The notes under the pieces: model-generated
What the model saw: the letters and a program-made list of their open reading frames with translations, nothing else
What the model was told of the DNA's origin: nothing
Databases searched by the model: none
Shown: piece after piece, positions 8,323 to 15,919 of the stretch
Layout: every line of letters starts with the position of its first letter
Numbering within the stretch: the stretch's first letter is position 1
Program-made: the position numbers and the translations under genes
Assembly (NCBI RefSeq): GCF_004341845.1
Contig: NZ_SLVB01000001.1
Span: 248,001-312,000, forward strand
Direction of reading: 5' to 3'
From: Novosphingobium sp. PhB165
GTDB taxonomy: Bacteria; Pseudomonadota; Alphaproteobacteria; Sphingomonadales; Sphingomonadaceae
DNA length: 64,000 nt

Positions 8323-10875
8323 ATGATGGGATGGGAAATGGGTCGCAGCATTGATGCTCGCCGTGCGCCGCAGCTAGCCGCAATGCTTCTGGGGACCACG
8401 ATCCTTGCTGGCGTGCCCGCTGTAGCTTTCGCGCAGAATGTGGCTCCCGCGGCAACGCCGGCCGTTGCCGCTCCGGCTGCGCCGGAACCGGTGGGTGAGA
8501 CGATCCAGACGATCCAGGTGGTCGGCGCGGAACGTCTGGAACCGCAGACGGTGCTTTCGTACATCCAGCTGCGCGTCGGACAGGCCTACACCAAGGCCGC
8601 CGCCGACGCCGCGCTGAAGGATCTCTACGCGACCGAACTGTTCGCCGACGCGCAGATCACCAACGAAGGCGGCACCGTGACCATCACGGTCAAGGAAAAC
8701 CCCGTCGTCAACCGCATCATCCTTGAGGGCAACAAGCGCATCAAGGACGACAAGATCCTGCCGGAGATCAAGGTCGCGCCGCGCCAGATCTTCACGCGCT
8801 CGAAGATCCGCGCCGACGTTGCCCGCATCATCGAACTCTACAAGCGTCAGGGCCGTTACGCCGCGACGGTCGAACCGAAGATGGTCATGCTCGACCAGAA
8901 CCGCGTCGACATCGTCTTCGAGATCACCGAGGGCGACAAGTCCAAGGTCCGCCAGATCAACATCCTCGGCAACGAGCAGTTCTCCGACGGCGAACTGCGT
9001 GCGCAGATGGTGACCAAGCAGGCGCGCTTCAGCCGCCTGTTCAGCTCGAACACCACGTACGATCCCGATCGCATGGCGTTCGACCAGCAGAAGATGCGCC
9101 AGTTCTACCTGACGCAGGGCTATGCCGACTTCCGCGTGGTCTCGGCCGTGGCCGAACTGACGCCGGACAAGAAGGACTTCATCATCACGTACGTGGTGGA
9201 GGAAGGAAAGCGTTACAAGTTCGGCGACGTGAAGGTCGAAAGCCAGCTGCGCGACTTCGATGGCGACAAGCTGGCGAAGACCCTCGCGATCCACAAGGGC
9301 GACTGGTACAACGCCAAGCTGGTCGAAGACACGATCGACGGGCTGAACGACACTGCCGGTGCCTTCGGCTATGCCTTTGCCGACGTGCGCCCGCAGTACG
9401 ATCGCGACAAGGACAACCTCACCATGGGGCTGACCTTCGTGATCCAGGAAGCGCCGCGCGTCTATGTTGAGCGCATCGACATCAACGGCAACACGCTGAC
9501 GCAGGACAAGGTCGTTCGCCGCGAGTTCCGCATTGCCGAGGGTGACGCGTTCAACTCGCTTCAGGTCAAGCGTTCGACCAACCGCATCAAGTCGCTCGGA
9601 TACTTCCAGGAGAAGTTCGAGGTCGAGCAGAAGCCCGGCAGTGCCGACGACCGCATCGTCCTCGAAGCCAACGTCGAGGAAAAGCCGACCGGTCAGCTTC
9701 AGCTTTCGGCCGGTTTCTCAAGCCTTGAACGCTTCATCTTCCAGGCCTCGATCCAGCAGCGCAACTTCCGTGGTCGCGGCCAGACGGTAGGCCTTTCAGG
9801 CAGCTACTCGTCGTATTCGAAGTCGGTCGAAGCGAACTTCGTTGAGCCTTACCTGTTCAACAAGAACGTTTCGCTGGGCGTCGATGTCTATCGCCGCGAC
9901 TATAACAGCTTCAATCTCGTCGATTCGAACCGCAACACGAATTACCAGCAGTCCACCACGGGCTTCCAGGTCCGTGCCGGTGTTCCGCTGACCGAGTATC
10001 TGACGGCAATCGCGCGCTATACGCTCAACTACGATGACGTTTCGGTCGACAAGGCGACATACTATTCGAACCGCGTCGATCCCAATGTCTATCAGTGCGA
10101 CCCGCTCTATGCAGGCCTGTACTTGTGCGATGCGCTCGGCAAGCGTCTGAGTTCCATCGTCGGCGGATCGATTATCTACGATACGCTCGACAACCGCATA
10201 CGTGCGACGCGTGGTGTGACCGCTGCGATCAACCTGGATATTGCGGGTCTTGGCGGCGATGTGAAGTATGCGCGCCTGCGTGCCAATGCTGCCAAATACT
10301 GGCCGCTCGGCAAGGGCTTCATCTTCTCGCTCTCGGGCGAGGGCGGTATCATCAAGGGATGGGGCGGCAACGATGTTCGTCTGACCGACCGTTTCTACCT
10401 GGGTGAACCGCAGATCCGCGGCTTCGGTATCCGCGGCGTCGGCCCGCGTATCGTGCGTCAGTACTTCACGGTCGATGCGGACGGCAACAAGACCAATTCG
10501 ACCAAGAACGACGACGCGCTGGGCGGCAACTATTACTACATGAGCCGCGCCGAGCTGGAGATTCCGCTGGGATCGGGCGCGCGTGAAATGGGCCTTCGTC
10601 CGTCGATCTTCGTCGATGCCGGTGCTGTTTGGGGTGTGAAGAAGCCCGAAACGACCGACTGTAGCGCTGGGTGCACCTTGAGCACCGCGACCGACAAGAC
10701 CTACTTCACGGAAACTTTCCTCGGCGATTCGTGGAATCCACGCGTGGCCATCGGTTTCGGTGTGAACTGGAACTCGCCCTTCGGGCCGTTCCGCATCGAT
10801 ATTTCCAAGGTTCTCCTCAAGGAGGAGGGCGATGATACCAAGACCTTCACTTTCAACGTGGGAACGCAATTCTGA
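8323..10875 (+). CDS. bamA: Outer membrane protein assembly factor BamA
   Basis: BamA is the Omp85 core of the BAM complex, which inserts beta-barrel proteins into the outer membrane. The 850-residue precursor has a signal peptide ending at AVAFA (about residue 37). Five POTRA repeats run from about residue 62 to 440, each opening with a strand such as IQTIQVVGAERL, VVNRIILEGNKRI or VYVERIDINGNTL. The 16-stranded barrel follows. The loop-6 (V/I)RGF motif appears in EPQIRGFGIRG, and the last residue is the expected Phe (VGTQF). Three in-frame ATGs lie at the start (8323, 8326, 8338); AGGA ~10 bases upstream favours the first. Confidence 0.97.
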   Translation: MMGWEMGRSIDARRAPQLAAMLLGTTILAGVPAVAFAQNVAPAATPAVAAPAAPEPVGETIQTIQVVGAERLEPQTVLSYIQLRVGQAYTKAAADAALKDLYATELFADAQITNEGGTVTITVKENPVVNRIILEGNKRIKDDKILPEIKVAPRQIFTRSKIRADVARIIELYKRQGRYAATVEPKMVMLDQNRVDIVFEITEGDKSKVRQINILGNEQFSDGELRAQMVTKQARFSRLFSSNTTYDPDRMAFDQQKMRQFYLTQGYADFRVVSAVAELTPDKKDFIITYVVEEGKRYKFGDVKVESQLRDFDGDKLAKTLAIHKGDWYNAKLVEDTIDGLNDTAGAFGYAFADVRPQYDRDKDNLTMGLTFVIQEAPRVYVERIDINGNTLTQDKVVRREFRIAEGDAFNSLQVKRSTNRIKSLGYFQEKFEVEQKPGSADDRIVLEANVEEKPTGQLQLSAGFSSLERFIFQASIQQRNFRGRGQTVGLSGSYSSYSKSVEANFVEPYLFNKNVSLGVDVYRRDYNSFNLVDSNRNTNYQQSTTGFQVRAGVPLTEYLTAIARYTLNYDDVSVDKATYYSNRVDPNVYQCDPLYAGLYLCDALGKRLSSIVGGSIIYDTLDNRIRATRGVTAAINLDIAGLGGDVKYARLRANAAKYWPLGKGFIFSLSGEGGIIKGWGGNDVRLTDRFYLGEPQIRGFGIRGVGPRIVRQYFTVDADGNKTNSTKNDDALGGNYYYMSRAELEIPLGSGAREMGLRPSIFVDAGAVWGVKKPETTDCSAGCTLSTATDKTYFTETFLGDSWNPRVAIGFGVNWNSPFGPFRIDISKVLLKEEGDDTKTFTFNVGTQF

Positions 10876-11474
10876 TGACCAAGATTCTCAAGTCCGCCGC
10901 AGTGGCCTCGGGCCTGGCTCTTGCCACTCTCGTCACGCCCGCTTTCGCACAGGCCGTTCCGGCCTCGAAGGTCGCGGTTGTCGACCTCGACCGCATTGCG
11001 AAAGAATGCAACGCCTGCAAGACCGCGAACCAGACCCTTCAGGGTCAGATTCAGGCCTTCGAAGCGCGTCGCAACCAGCTTTCGACCCAGCTTCAGCCTG
11101 AAGCGCAGTCGCTGGAAGCTGCCGTGAAGGCACTCGGCGGCAAGCAGCCCGACGCCGCGCTGCAGGGCCGCATCCAGGCCTACCAGCAGAAGGAACAGCA
11201 GGCCGGCCAGGAACTGCAGGGCCAGCAGGTTCAGATCCAGCGCAACCAGGCCTTCGTCGGCCAGCAGATCCAGCAGCAGCTGCAGGGCCTCTACAAGCCG
11301 GCGATGACCAAGCGCGGTGCCAACGTGCTTGTGGAAGTCGGCCAGACGCTCGCTTACGATCCGTCGCTCGACATCACCACCGACGTGCTCACCGCCCTCA
11401 ACGGCGCGCTGACCACGATCAACACCACCGCTCCTGCTGCACCGCAGCAGCAGGCGGCTCCCACGGGCCGCTGA
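10875..11474 (+). CDS. skp: OmpH/Skp family periplasmic chaperone
   Basis: Skp holds unfolded outer-membrane proteins in the periplasm for delivery to BamA. The 199-residue precursor has a signal peptide ([12 protein letters not shown]) and the OmpH start [13 protein letters not shown] long Gln-rich coiled coil follows, rich in heptads such as [18 protein letters not shown]. The tail is Ala/Pro/Gln-rich. The start overlaps the bamA stop by one base (TGATG), so expression is coupled to its partner. A Cys pair (ECNACK) follows the first strand, which is not a usual Skp feature. Confidence 0.9.
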   Translation: MTKILKSAAVASGLALATLVTPAFAQAVPASKVAVVDLDRIAKECNACKTANQTLQGQIQAFEARRNQLSTQLQPEAQSLEAAVKALGGKQPDAALQGRIQAYQQKEQQAGQELQGQQVQIQRNQAFVGQQIQQQLQGLYKPAMTKRGANVLVEVGQTLAYDPSLDITTDVLTALNGALTTINTTAPAAPQQQAAPTGR

Positions 11475-11494
11475 GAGCAGGGCGGGACCGGGCG

Positions 11495-11947
11495 ATGAGC
11501 GAGTCGACTGAATTCGTGTACGACACCGCGAAGATCCTGGCGGCACTGCCGCATCGTTACCCGATGCTGCTGGTCGACCGTGTGGTCTCGTTCGATGAGA
11601 ACGAGATCCACGCGGTCAAGGCCGTGAGCTTCAACGAGGACTTCTTCCAGGGGCACTTCCCTGGCCGTCCGATCATGCCCGGCGTCCTCCAGATCGAGGC
11701 GCTGGCGCAGGCGGCGGGCATCCTTGCCATTGAATCGCTGGGTTTGGCCGGTAGCGGCAAGCTCGTCTATTTCATGGCGATCGAGGAAGCGAAGTTCCGC
11801 AACCCGGTGACGCCCGGCAACCTTCTCGATCTGCGCGCCGGCTTCGTCCAGAAGCGCTCGCGCGTCTGCAAGTTCTGGGGCAAGGCGGCGATAGGCGACA
11901 AGGTGACCTGCGAGGTCAACTTCACCGCCATGATCGCGGACGCCTGA
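11495..11947 (+). CDS. fabZ: 3-hydroxyacyl-[acyl-carrier-protein] dehydratase FabZ
   Basis: FabZ dehydrates beta-hydroxyacyl-ACP in fatty acid synthesis; it balances lipid A against phospholipid by drawing on the 3-hydroxymyristoyl-ACP pool. The 150-residue hot-dog fold protein has the catalytic His in [12 protein letters not shown] and the Glu in [18 protein letters not shown]. It lies 20 bases after skp. lpxD and lpxA, often adjacent in other proteobacteria, are absent here. A hairpin just after the stop ends the operon. Confidence 0.97.
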   Translation: MSESTEFVYDTAKILAALPHRYPMLLVDRVVSFDENEIHAVKAVSFNEDFFQGHFPGRPIMPGVLQIEALAQAAGILAIESLGLAGSGKLVYFMAIEEAKFRNPVTPGNLLDLRAGFVQKRSRVCKFWGKAAIGDKVTCEVNFTAMIADA

Positions 11948-11953
11948 CAGAGA

Positions 11954-11979
11954 AAGGGAAGGGCGCCAGCCTTTCCCTT
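11954..11979 (+). terminator. Hairpin terminator after fabZ
   Basis: AAGGGAAGGGC (11954-11964) pairs with GCCTTTCCCTT (11969-11979), with one G-U, around a GCCA loop. The following bases are only moderately T-rich. It ends next to the rpmE promoter region. Confidence 0.5.
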
Positions 11980-11984
11980 GACTC

Positions 11985-12013
11985 TTGCATTTTCGGGACT
12001 GCCCGTGTAAGGG
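11985..12013 (+). promoter_or_regulatory. Candidate promoter for rpmE
   Basis: TTGCAT (11985-11990), a 17-nt spacer and TAAGGG (12008-12013). An overlapping TTGACT at 11978-11983 is a better -35 in sequence but would need a 24-nt spacer. The site lies ~57 bases before the rpmE start. Confidence 0.4.
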
Positions 12014-12069
12014 CGCCGCTTTCCCAAGCAGGCCGGTCGGAACCGGCCATATGCGAAGAGAGATACGAC

Positions 12070-12297
12070 ATGAAGGCCGATACGCATCCCGACTACCACC
12101 TGATCACCGTCCAGATGACCGACGGCACCACCTTCCAGACCCGCTCGACCTGGGGCAAGGAAGGCGACACGCTGGTTCTCGACATCGATCCGACGTCGCA
12201 CCCGGCCTGGACCGGCGGCAAGGCGCAGCTGCAGGACGGCGGCCGCGTTGCCCAGTTCAACAAGCGTTTCGGCGGCCTCTCGCTCAAGAAGAACTGA
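12070..12297 (+). CDS. rpmE: 50S ribosomal protein L31, cysteine-free form
   Basis: bL31 bridges the ribosomal subunits. The 75-residue sequence ([19 protein letters not shown], then [11 protein letters not shown] and the [12 protein letters not shown] tail) is the L31 of alphaproteobacteria. It contains no cysteine, so it is the C-minus type that does not bind zinc. AGAGAG precedes the ATG. The gene stands alone between the fabZ terminator and its own terminator. Confidence 0.95.
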   Translation: MKADTHPDYHLITVQMTDGTTFQTRSTWGKEGDTLVLDIDPTSHPAWTGGKAQLQDGGRVAQFNKRFGGLSLKKN

Positions 12298-12325
12298 GCG
12301 CGAAGCAAGCTTCACGAACACGAAG

Positions 12326-12354
12326 AAGGCGGTCCTTGCGGGCCGCCTTTTTTG
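12326..12354 (+). terminator. Intrinsic terminator of rpmE
   Basis: AAGGCGGTCC pairs with GGGCCGCCTT (one G-U) around TTGC, followed by TTTTG. It is a strong rho-independent terminator, placed 28 bases after the rpmE stop. Confidence 0.85.
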
Positions 12355-12394
12355 TTTGTCGCGATAGGAAGCTGCTTGGCAAAACCGCGCGTGG

Positions 12395-12751
12395 TCAGCC
12401 GGCGATGTCCATCAATTCGTGCCATTCGCGGGCGTCGGAAGGAACGGCATGGAGGAATTCCATGCCCGCGCTGTCGCCGCGCACCCAGCGCACGACCGCC
12501 TTGAGTGTCGCGCCTTGGCCGATGCGGATGCTCACGAAGGCGCCCTGACGCAGCCACACGGCCTCGCCCGAAATGCAGCAGCCGTGGAGCGAGACGTCCG
12601 CGAGCACGACGCCTGCCTGTTCGCCGCGTGAGGATTCGACGCTTGCGGAATAGCGGGTCGCATGCCGCTGTTCGCGGCGACGTTCATCCCCGACGGACGT
12701 AGAACGGGATATCGGTGCGCTCGAATAGAGTCTGGCGAGGGGGGCATTCAT
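12395..12751 (-). CDS. PilZ domain protein, putative c-di-GMP receptor
   Basis: This small 118-residue protein is essentially one PilZ domain. RRREQRHATRY supplies the RxxxR loop and DVSLHGC the (D/N)xSxxG motif that together clamp cyclic di-GMP; the beta-barrel continues through LKAVVRWVRGDSAGMEFL. The first ~35 residues look disordered. The open frame extends far upstream, but the start chosen is the ATG at 12749-12751, the first before the low-complexity N-terminus. The effector is unknown. A GGDEF/EAL protein that could set the c-di-GMP level is encoded at 26729-28426. It is divergent from sodC. Confidence 0.82.
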   Translation of the reverse strand: MNAPLARLYSSAPISRSTSVGDERRREQRHATRYSASVESSRGEQAGVVLADVSLHGCCISGEAVWLRQGAFVSIRIGQGATLKAVVRWVRGDSAGMEFLHAVPSDAREWHELMDIAG

Positions 12752-12954
12752 GCAATTGCGTCCTTGGCGACCGATTTTCTGCCAGCCGTTGTGACAGGTG
12801 ATCGTTAACTTCGGGTCATCAGCACACCTGCGCATGCCCCTTCCTGCGCCCGCGGCGTTCCGACAATTGCCTTTCCGGCGCCGGTGCTTAGTCTGCGCCG
12901 CATCGGCATCCGGCCGGGAAGAGGGCCCGTGCGGGCTCGTAGCGGAGAATCGCC

Positions 12955-13503
12955 ATGTACCGTTCGTCACGTCTTTCCATTGCCCTTGGCATCGCAGCGC
13001 TAGCCGCCAGCCCGGCAATGGCCGCAAATACGAGCCCGCCCGCTGCCGCCTCGCTCAAGGCCGATGTGATCGGGATCAACGGCAAGGCGCTGGGTACCGT
13101 CACTGTCGAGCAGACGCCGACCGGTGTGCTGGTCATTACCGACATTCAGGGGCTGCCGGCCGGCGAGCACGGCTTCCATTTCCATGAGAAGGGTCTGTGC
13201 GATCCGGCCCAGAAGTTCACGACGGCGGGCGGTCATTTCACGGCCGGCGATCCGGTGCATGGCCTCATGTCCATGGGCGGGCCTCACGGCGGCGACATGC
13301 CCAACCAGCACGTCGGCGCTGACGGGGTACTGAAAACGCAGGTGCTCAACACCGGAGTGACGATCACTCCCGGGCCGAAGTCGATCGTCGATGCCGACGG
13401 CACGGCGCTGGTGATCCACGCGGACCCTGACGACTACACCAGCCAGCCGGCGGGCAATGCGGGCAGCCGAATCGCCTGTGCGGTGCTCAGCGCGCCGAAA
13501 TGA
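12955..13503 (+). CDS. sodC: Periplasmic Cu/Zn superoxide dismutase
   Basis: SodC converts periplasmic superoxide to peroxide and oxygen. The signal peptide runs to about residue 23 (ASPAMA). Copper and zinc ligands are visible in GFHFHEKGLC, AGGHFTAGDPVHG and GPHGGDMPNQHVG. The later IHADPDDYTSQPAGNAGSR carries the last copper His and the active-site Arg, and the Cys in GLCD and IACAVL form the structural disulfide. The length is 182 residues. GGAGA 8 bases before the ATG supports the start. It is monocistronic, divergent from the PilZ gene. Confidence 0.95.
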   Translation: MYRSSRLSIALGIAALAASPAMAANTSPPAAASLKADVIGINGKALGTVTVEQTPTGVLVITDIQGLPAGEHGFHFHEKGLCDPAQKFTTAGGHFTAGDPVHGLMSMGGPHGGDMPNQHVGADGVLKTQVLNTGVTITPGPKSIVDADGTALVIHADPDDYTSQPAGNAGSRIACAVLSAPK

Positions 13504-13537
13504 TGGGAAGGGGAGGGCTCTCTCCCTCCCTTCCGCC

Positions 13538-14170
13538 CTATCCCCAGGGGCGCTCGCGGTACCACTGGGTAATGACGTACTTGAGCCCCTTGCGGACCTT
13601 CATGGCGTGGTGGAGCGTGGCGGCATTGAGGCTGCCGTCGGCGCGGCGGTTGTTCCAGGCCACGAGCTTGCCGCGCTCGGGCTGGATCAGCTTGTCGATC
13701 ACCTTGAAACGGGTCGCGCCGCCGGCGTCGACCGGGTTGAGATAGACCATGAAAGTCCATGTCCGCTGGCCCGGTATGGCGCAGTACTTGTCGTAATCGG
13801 CATTGTTCGGCTCGAAGTAGTCGGTGTGCGCCTTGAACTCCTGCCCCACTTCGTAACGCTGGCCCTGAATGGGTTCCGCATGCGTGAGATCGATGCCCGA
13901 GATGCCCGCCAGTTTGGCGGCCAGCGCCGCAACGGCAGGCAGCTGCGGATCGAGGTCGCATGTCGAACTGGTGCGGAACACGTCGTCGCCATTGTAGTTG
14001 GCGATCGTTGAGGGGCGGTGCTGCGCCTCGATCATCGCCACCAACTCGTCGCACTCGGTCGGTGAAAGGAATTCGCGCTTCACGAAGAGGTCGAGCCGCG
14101 ATGACGGGAAGCGCTGCATGCCCGGAAGGGCAAGCAGGATGTCGGGAGATGATTCGCCGGGGGCCTTCAT
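13538..14170 (-). CDS. Prolyl 4-hydroxylase-like 2-oxoglutarate/Fe(II) oxygenase
   Basis: This 210-residue protein belongs to the P4Hc group of 2-oxoglutarate oxygenases. Iron ligands are His115 and Asp117 (KAHTDYF) and a distal His at 187/188 (LHHAMKV), with a nearby basic residue for 2-oxoglutarate; RTWTFMVYLN precedes the distal part as in P4H proteins. The substrate cannot be inferred. The frame stays open upstream through the tRNA-His antisense strand, giving a false N-terminus; the ATG at 14168-14170 is the credible start, although no clear ribosome-binding site precedes it. Confidence 0.85.
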   Translation of the reverse strand: MKAPGESSPDILLALPGMQRFPSSRLDLFVKREFLSPTECDELVAMIEAQHRPSTIANYNGDDVFRTSSTCDLDPQLPAVAALAAKLAGISGIDLTHAEPIQGQRYEVGQEFKAHTDYFEPNNADYDKYCAIPGQRTWTFMVYLNPVDAGGATRFKVIDKLIQPERGKLVAWNNRRADGSLNAATLHHAMKVRKGLKYVITQWYRERPWG

Positions 14171-14364
14171 GAGAGGGACCTTAGCCACGGTCTCGCAGCG
14201 GGAAAATCGCCGGAGTTGCGTCGCGATCCGATTTTTTGCCCGTGTCTTTTCATTTTTGCTTTGCAAGGTGAGGCAGCTTGTGCAAAGGGCGCGCTCCGCA
14301 CCGGATGCTGCTAAGGCGATCCGGACAGCGGTTCGGAAGTCTGGCCTCAAGCCTTGCTTCCTGT

Positions 14365-14442
14365 GGCGATCGTAGCTCAGTTGGTTAGAGCGCCGGTTTG
14401 TGGTACCGGAGGTCGTGGGTTCGAACCCCATCGATCGCCCCA
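14365..14442 (+). tRNA. tRNA-His (anticodon GTG)
   Basis: The complete cloverleaf has acceptor GCGATCG/CGATCGC, D-arm AGCTCAGTTGGTTAGAGC, anticodon stem CCGGT/ACCGG with loop TTGTGGT, and T-loop TTCGAAC. The CCA end is encoded. A G at -1 (14365) faces discriminator C73, the histidine identity element. TTTTTC follows. Confidence 0.96.
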
Positions 14443-14579
14443 TTTTTCAAAAACCACGTGCAGGTCTGAATTCCTCCCGGCGATGATCCGGTCGAGACGC
14501 CATCAGGCGGGTGATAAGCCTTGTCCTGCGATCAAGGCCACTTGCTCCTTTTTACACGCACGATAGAAGCGCGGCTAAG

Positions 14580-15308
14580 ATGCACGGCTTCGCCAATCCC
14601 GCCCGGTTCCTGCGTATCGCTCGTTGGCTGATGCCACTGTGCATGGGCGCGGGAATCGCGATCGCCACGGCTGCGCTGGGATGGGGCCTATTCTTCGCAC
14701 CGGCCGAACGCTTGCAGGGCGAAACTGTGCGCATCGTCTACCTTCACGTGCCATCCGCCTGGCTTGGCATGGCGGGCTGGATGGGCATCGCTGCCGCCAG
14801 CTTCACCGAACTGGTCTGGCGCCACCCGCTGGCGGGAATCGCCGCGCGGGCCTGTGCGGTGCCGGGCGCGGTGTTTACGGCCGTGTGCCTCGTCACCGGA
14901 TCGCTCTGGGGCCGTCCGGCCTGGGGCACCTGGTGGGTGTGGGACGGGCGACTGACCTCGATGCTGGTGCTGCTGTTCCTCTATTTCGGCTGGATGGCGC
15001 TCTCGCAGGCGAGCGAGGCTGCGGACGGCGGGCAGAACAAGGCGCCTGCGATCTTCGGTCTTGTCGGCGCGGTGAACATTCCGATCATCCACTATTCGGT
15101 GATCTGGTGGCAGAGCCAGCATCAGGCGCCCTCGATCACCATGGGCAAGTCCGCCATGGCCGGGGCCTTCCTCCACCCGCTGCTCTTCGCGATGCTGGGC
15201 TTCACGCTGCTGTTTGCGGGCGTGGTGCTGGCGCGCATGCGTGCGATCCTCGCCCATCAGCAGGCCGAGGCGCGGCTGCGCCGTAAAGCGCTTTCCGAAG
15301 GATACTGA
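14580..15308 (+). CDS. ccmC: Cytochrome c maturation heme exporter subunit CcmC
   Basis: CcmC is the inner-membrane protein that loads heme onto CcmE. The 242-residue protein has six predicted helices and the Trp-rich periplasmic segment WGRPAWGTWWVWDGRLTSM that binds heme, with flanking histidines in YLHVPSAWLG and IIHYSVIWW. The ATG at 14580 is preferred to the upstream in-frame ATG at 14511 because the conserved N-terminus starts there; the ribosome-binding site is weak. It opens the ccmCDEFGHI operon; the ABC subunits CcmA and CcmB are not encoded nearby. Confidence 0.95.
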   Translation: MHGFANPARFLRIARWLMPLCMGAGIAIATAALGWGLFFAPAERLQGETVRIVYLHVPSAWLGMAGWMGIAAASFTELVWRHPLAGIAARACAVPGAVFTAVCLVTGSLWGRPAWGTWWVWDGRLTSMLVLLFLYFGWMALSQASEAADGGQNKAPAIFGLVGAVNIPIIHYSVIWWQSQHQAPSITMGKSAMAGAFLHPLLFAMLGFTLLFAGVVLARMRAILAHQQAEARLRRKALSEGY

Positions 15309-15311
15309 ACC

Positions 15312-15452
15312 ATGCGCGAGGCAATGGACCCCTGGACCTTCGTGGTCGCTGCCTATGCCGTGGGCATGGGCGCGGCGGCCGCGATGGTCGCCTGGTCGCT
15401 GCTGACCATGAGGCGCGCCGAGAAACGCCGTGACGAGGCAAGGAAACGCTGA
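15312..15452 (+). CDS. ccmD: Heme exporter protein CcmD, 46 residues
   Basis: This is a short single-helix membrane protein lying between ccmC and ccmE. Its sequence begins MREAMDPWTFVVAAYAVGMG, continues with a helix ending around WSLLTM, and ends in a Lys/Arg-rich tail (RRAEKRRDEARKR). These are the classical CcmD features: small size, one helix, basic C-terminus. CcmD helps release holo-CcmE from the CcmABC complex. It starts 3 bases after the ccmC stop and ends 2 bases before ccmE. Confidence 0.9.
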   Translation: MREAMDPWTFVVAAYAVGMGAAAAMVAWSLLTMRRAEKRRDEARKR

Positions 15453-15454
15453 GC

Positions 15455-15919
15455 ATGGCCGGGGGGACGGGAATCAAGGCCAAGCATCAGCGGCTCGTGC
15501 TGCTCGTTATCGCGCTGGTGGTGCTGGTCGCCGCTGCGCTTCTGGCCGCATGGGCCTTGCGCAATCAGGCCAGCTACTTCTACGTGCCGAGCGAAATCGT
15601 CGCCAACCCGCCCGAGCAAGGCCGCGGCGTCCGCCTCGGCGGCATGGTCCAGCGCGGTTCGCTGCGCACTGAGGCTGACGGCGTGACCATCGCTTTCGTC
15701 GTCAGTGACGGCAAGGCGCGCGTGCCGGTTGTGTTCAAGGGCATCGTTCCGTCGCTCTTCGTTGAAGGATCGGGCGTGGTCGCCGAAGGACACATGGGCG
15801 CGGACGGTACGTTCGTGGCCGACAACCTCCTTGCCAAGCATGACGAAAACTACGTCCCGCGCGAAATGCAGAACATGACGCGGGATCAGGCTCGGCAAGT
15901 CATGCAGGACACGAAATGA
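15455..15919 (+). CDS. ccmE: Cytochrome c maturation heme chaperone CcmE
   Basis: CcmE binds heme covalently in the periplasm and delivers it to the CcmFH lyase. The 154-residue protein has an N-terminal anchor (about residues 14-36), an OB-fold, and the conserved heme-attachment histidine in LAKHDENYVP. The C-terminal tail is flexible. Its last codons overlap the ccmF start by four bases (ATGA). Confidence 0.96.
   Translation: MAGGTGIKAKHQRLVLLVIALVVLVAAALLAAWALRNQASYFYVPSEIVANPPEQGRGVRLGGMVQRGSLRTEADGVTIAFVVSDGKARVPVVFKGIVPSLFVEGSGVVAEGHMGADGTFVADNLLAKHDENYVPREMQNMTRDQARQVMQDTK

Noticed and set aside
13504..13535. A purine/pyrimidine hairpin between sodC and the hydroxylase
   Set aside because: It pairs only with a bulge and has no T-run, so terminator function is not supported.
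14171..14443. N-terminal extension of the prolyl hydroxylase-like protein running through tRNA-His
   Set aside because: The peptide beginning MGRSMGFEPTTSG is the well-known translation of an antisense tRNA gene; the real start is at 14170.
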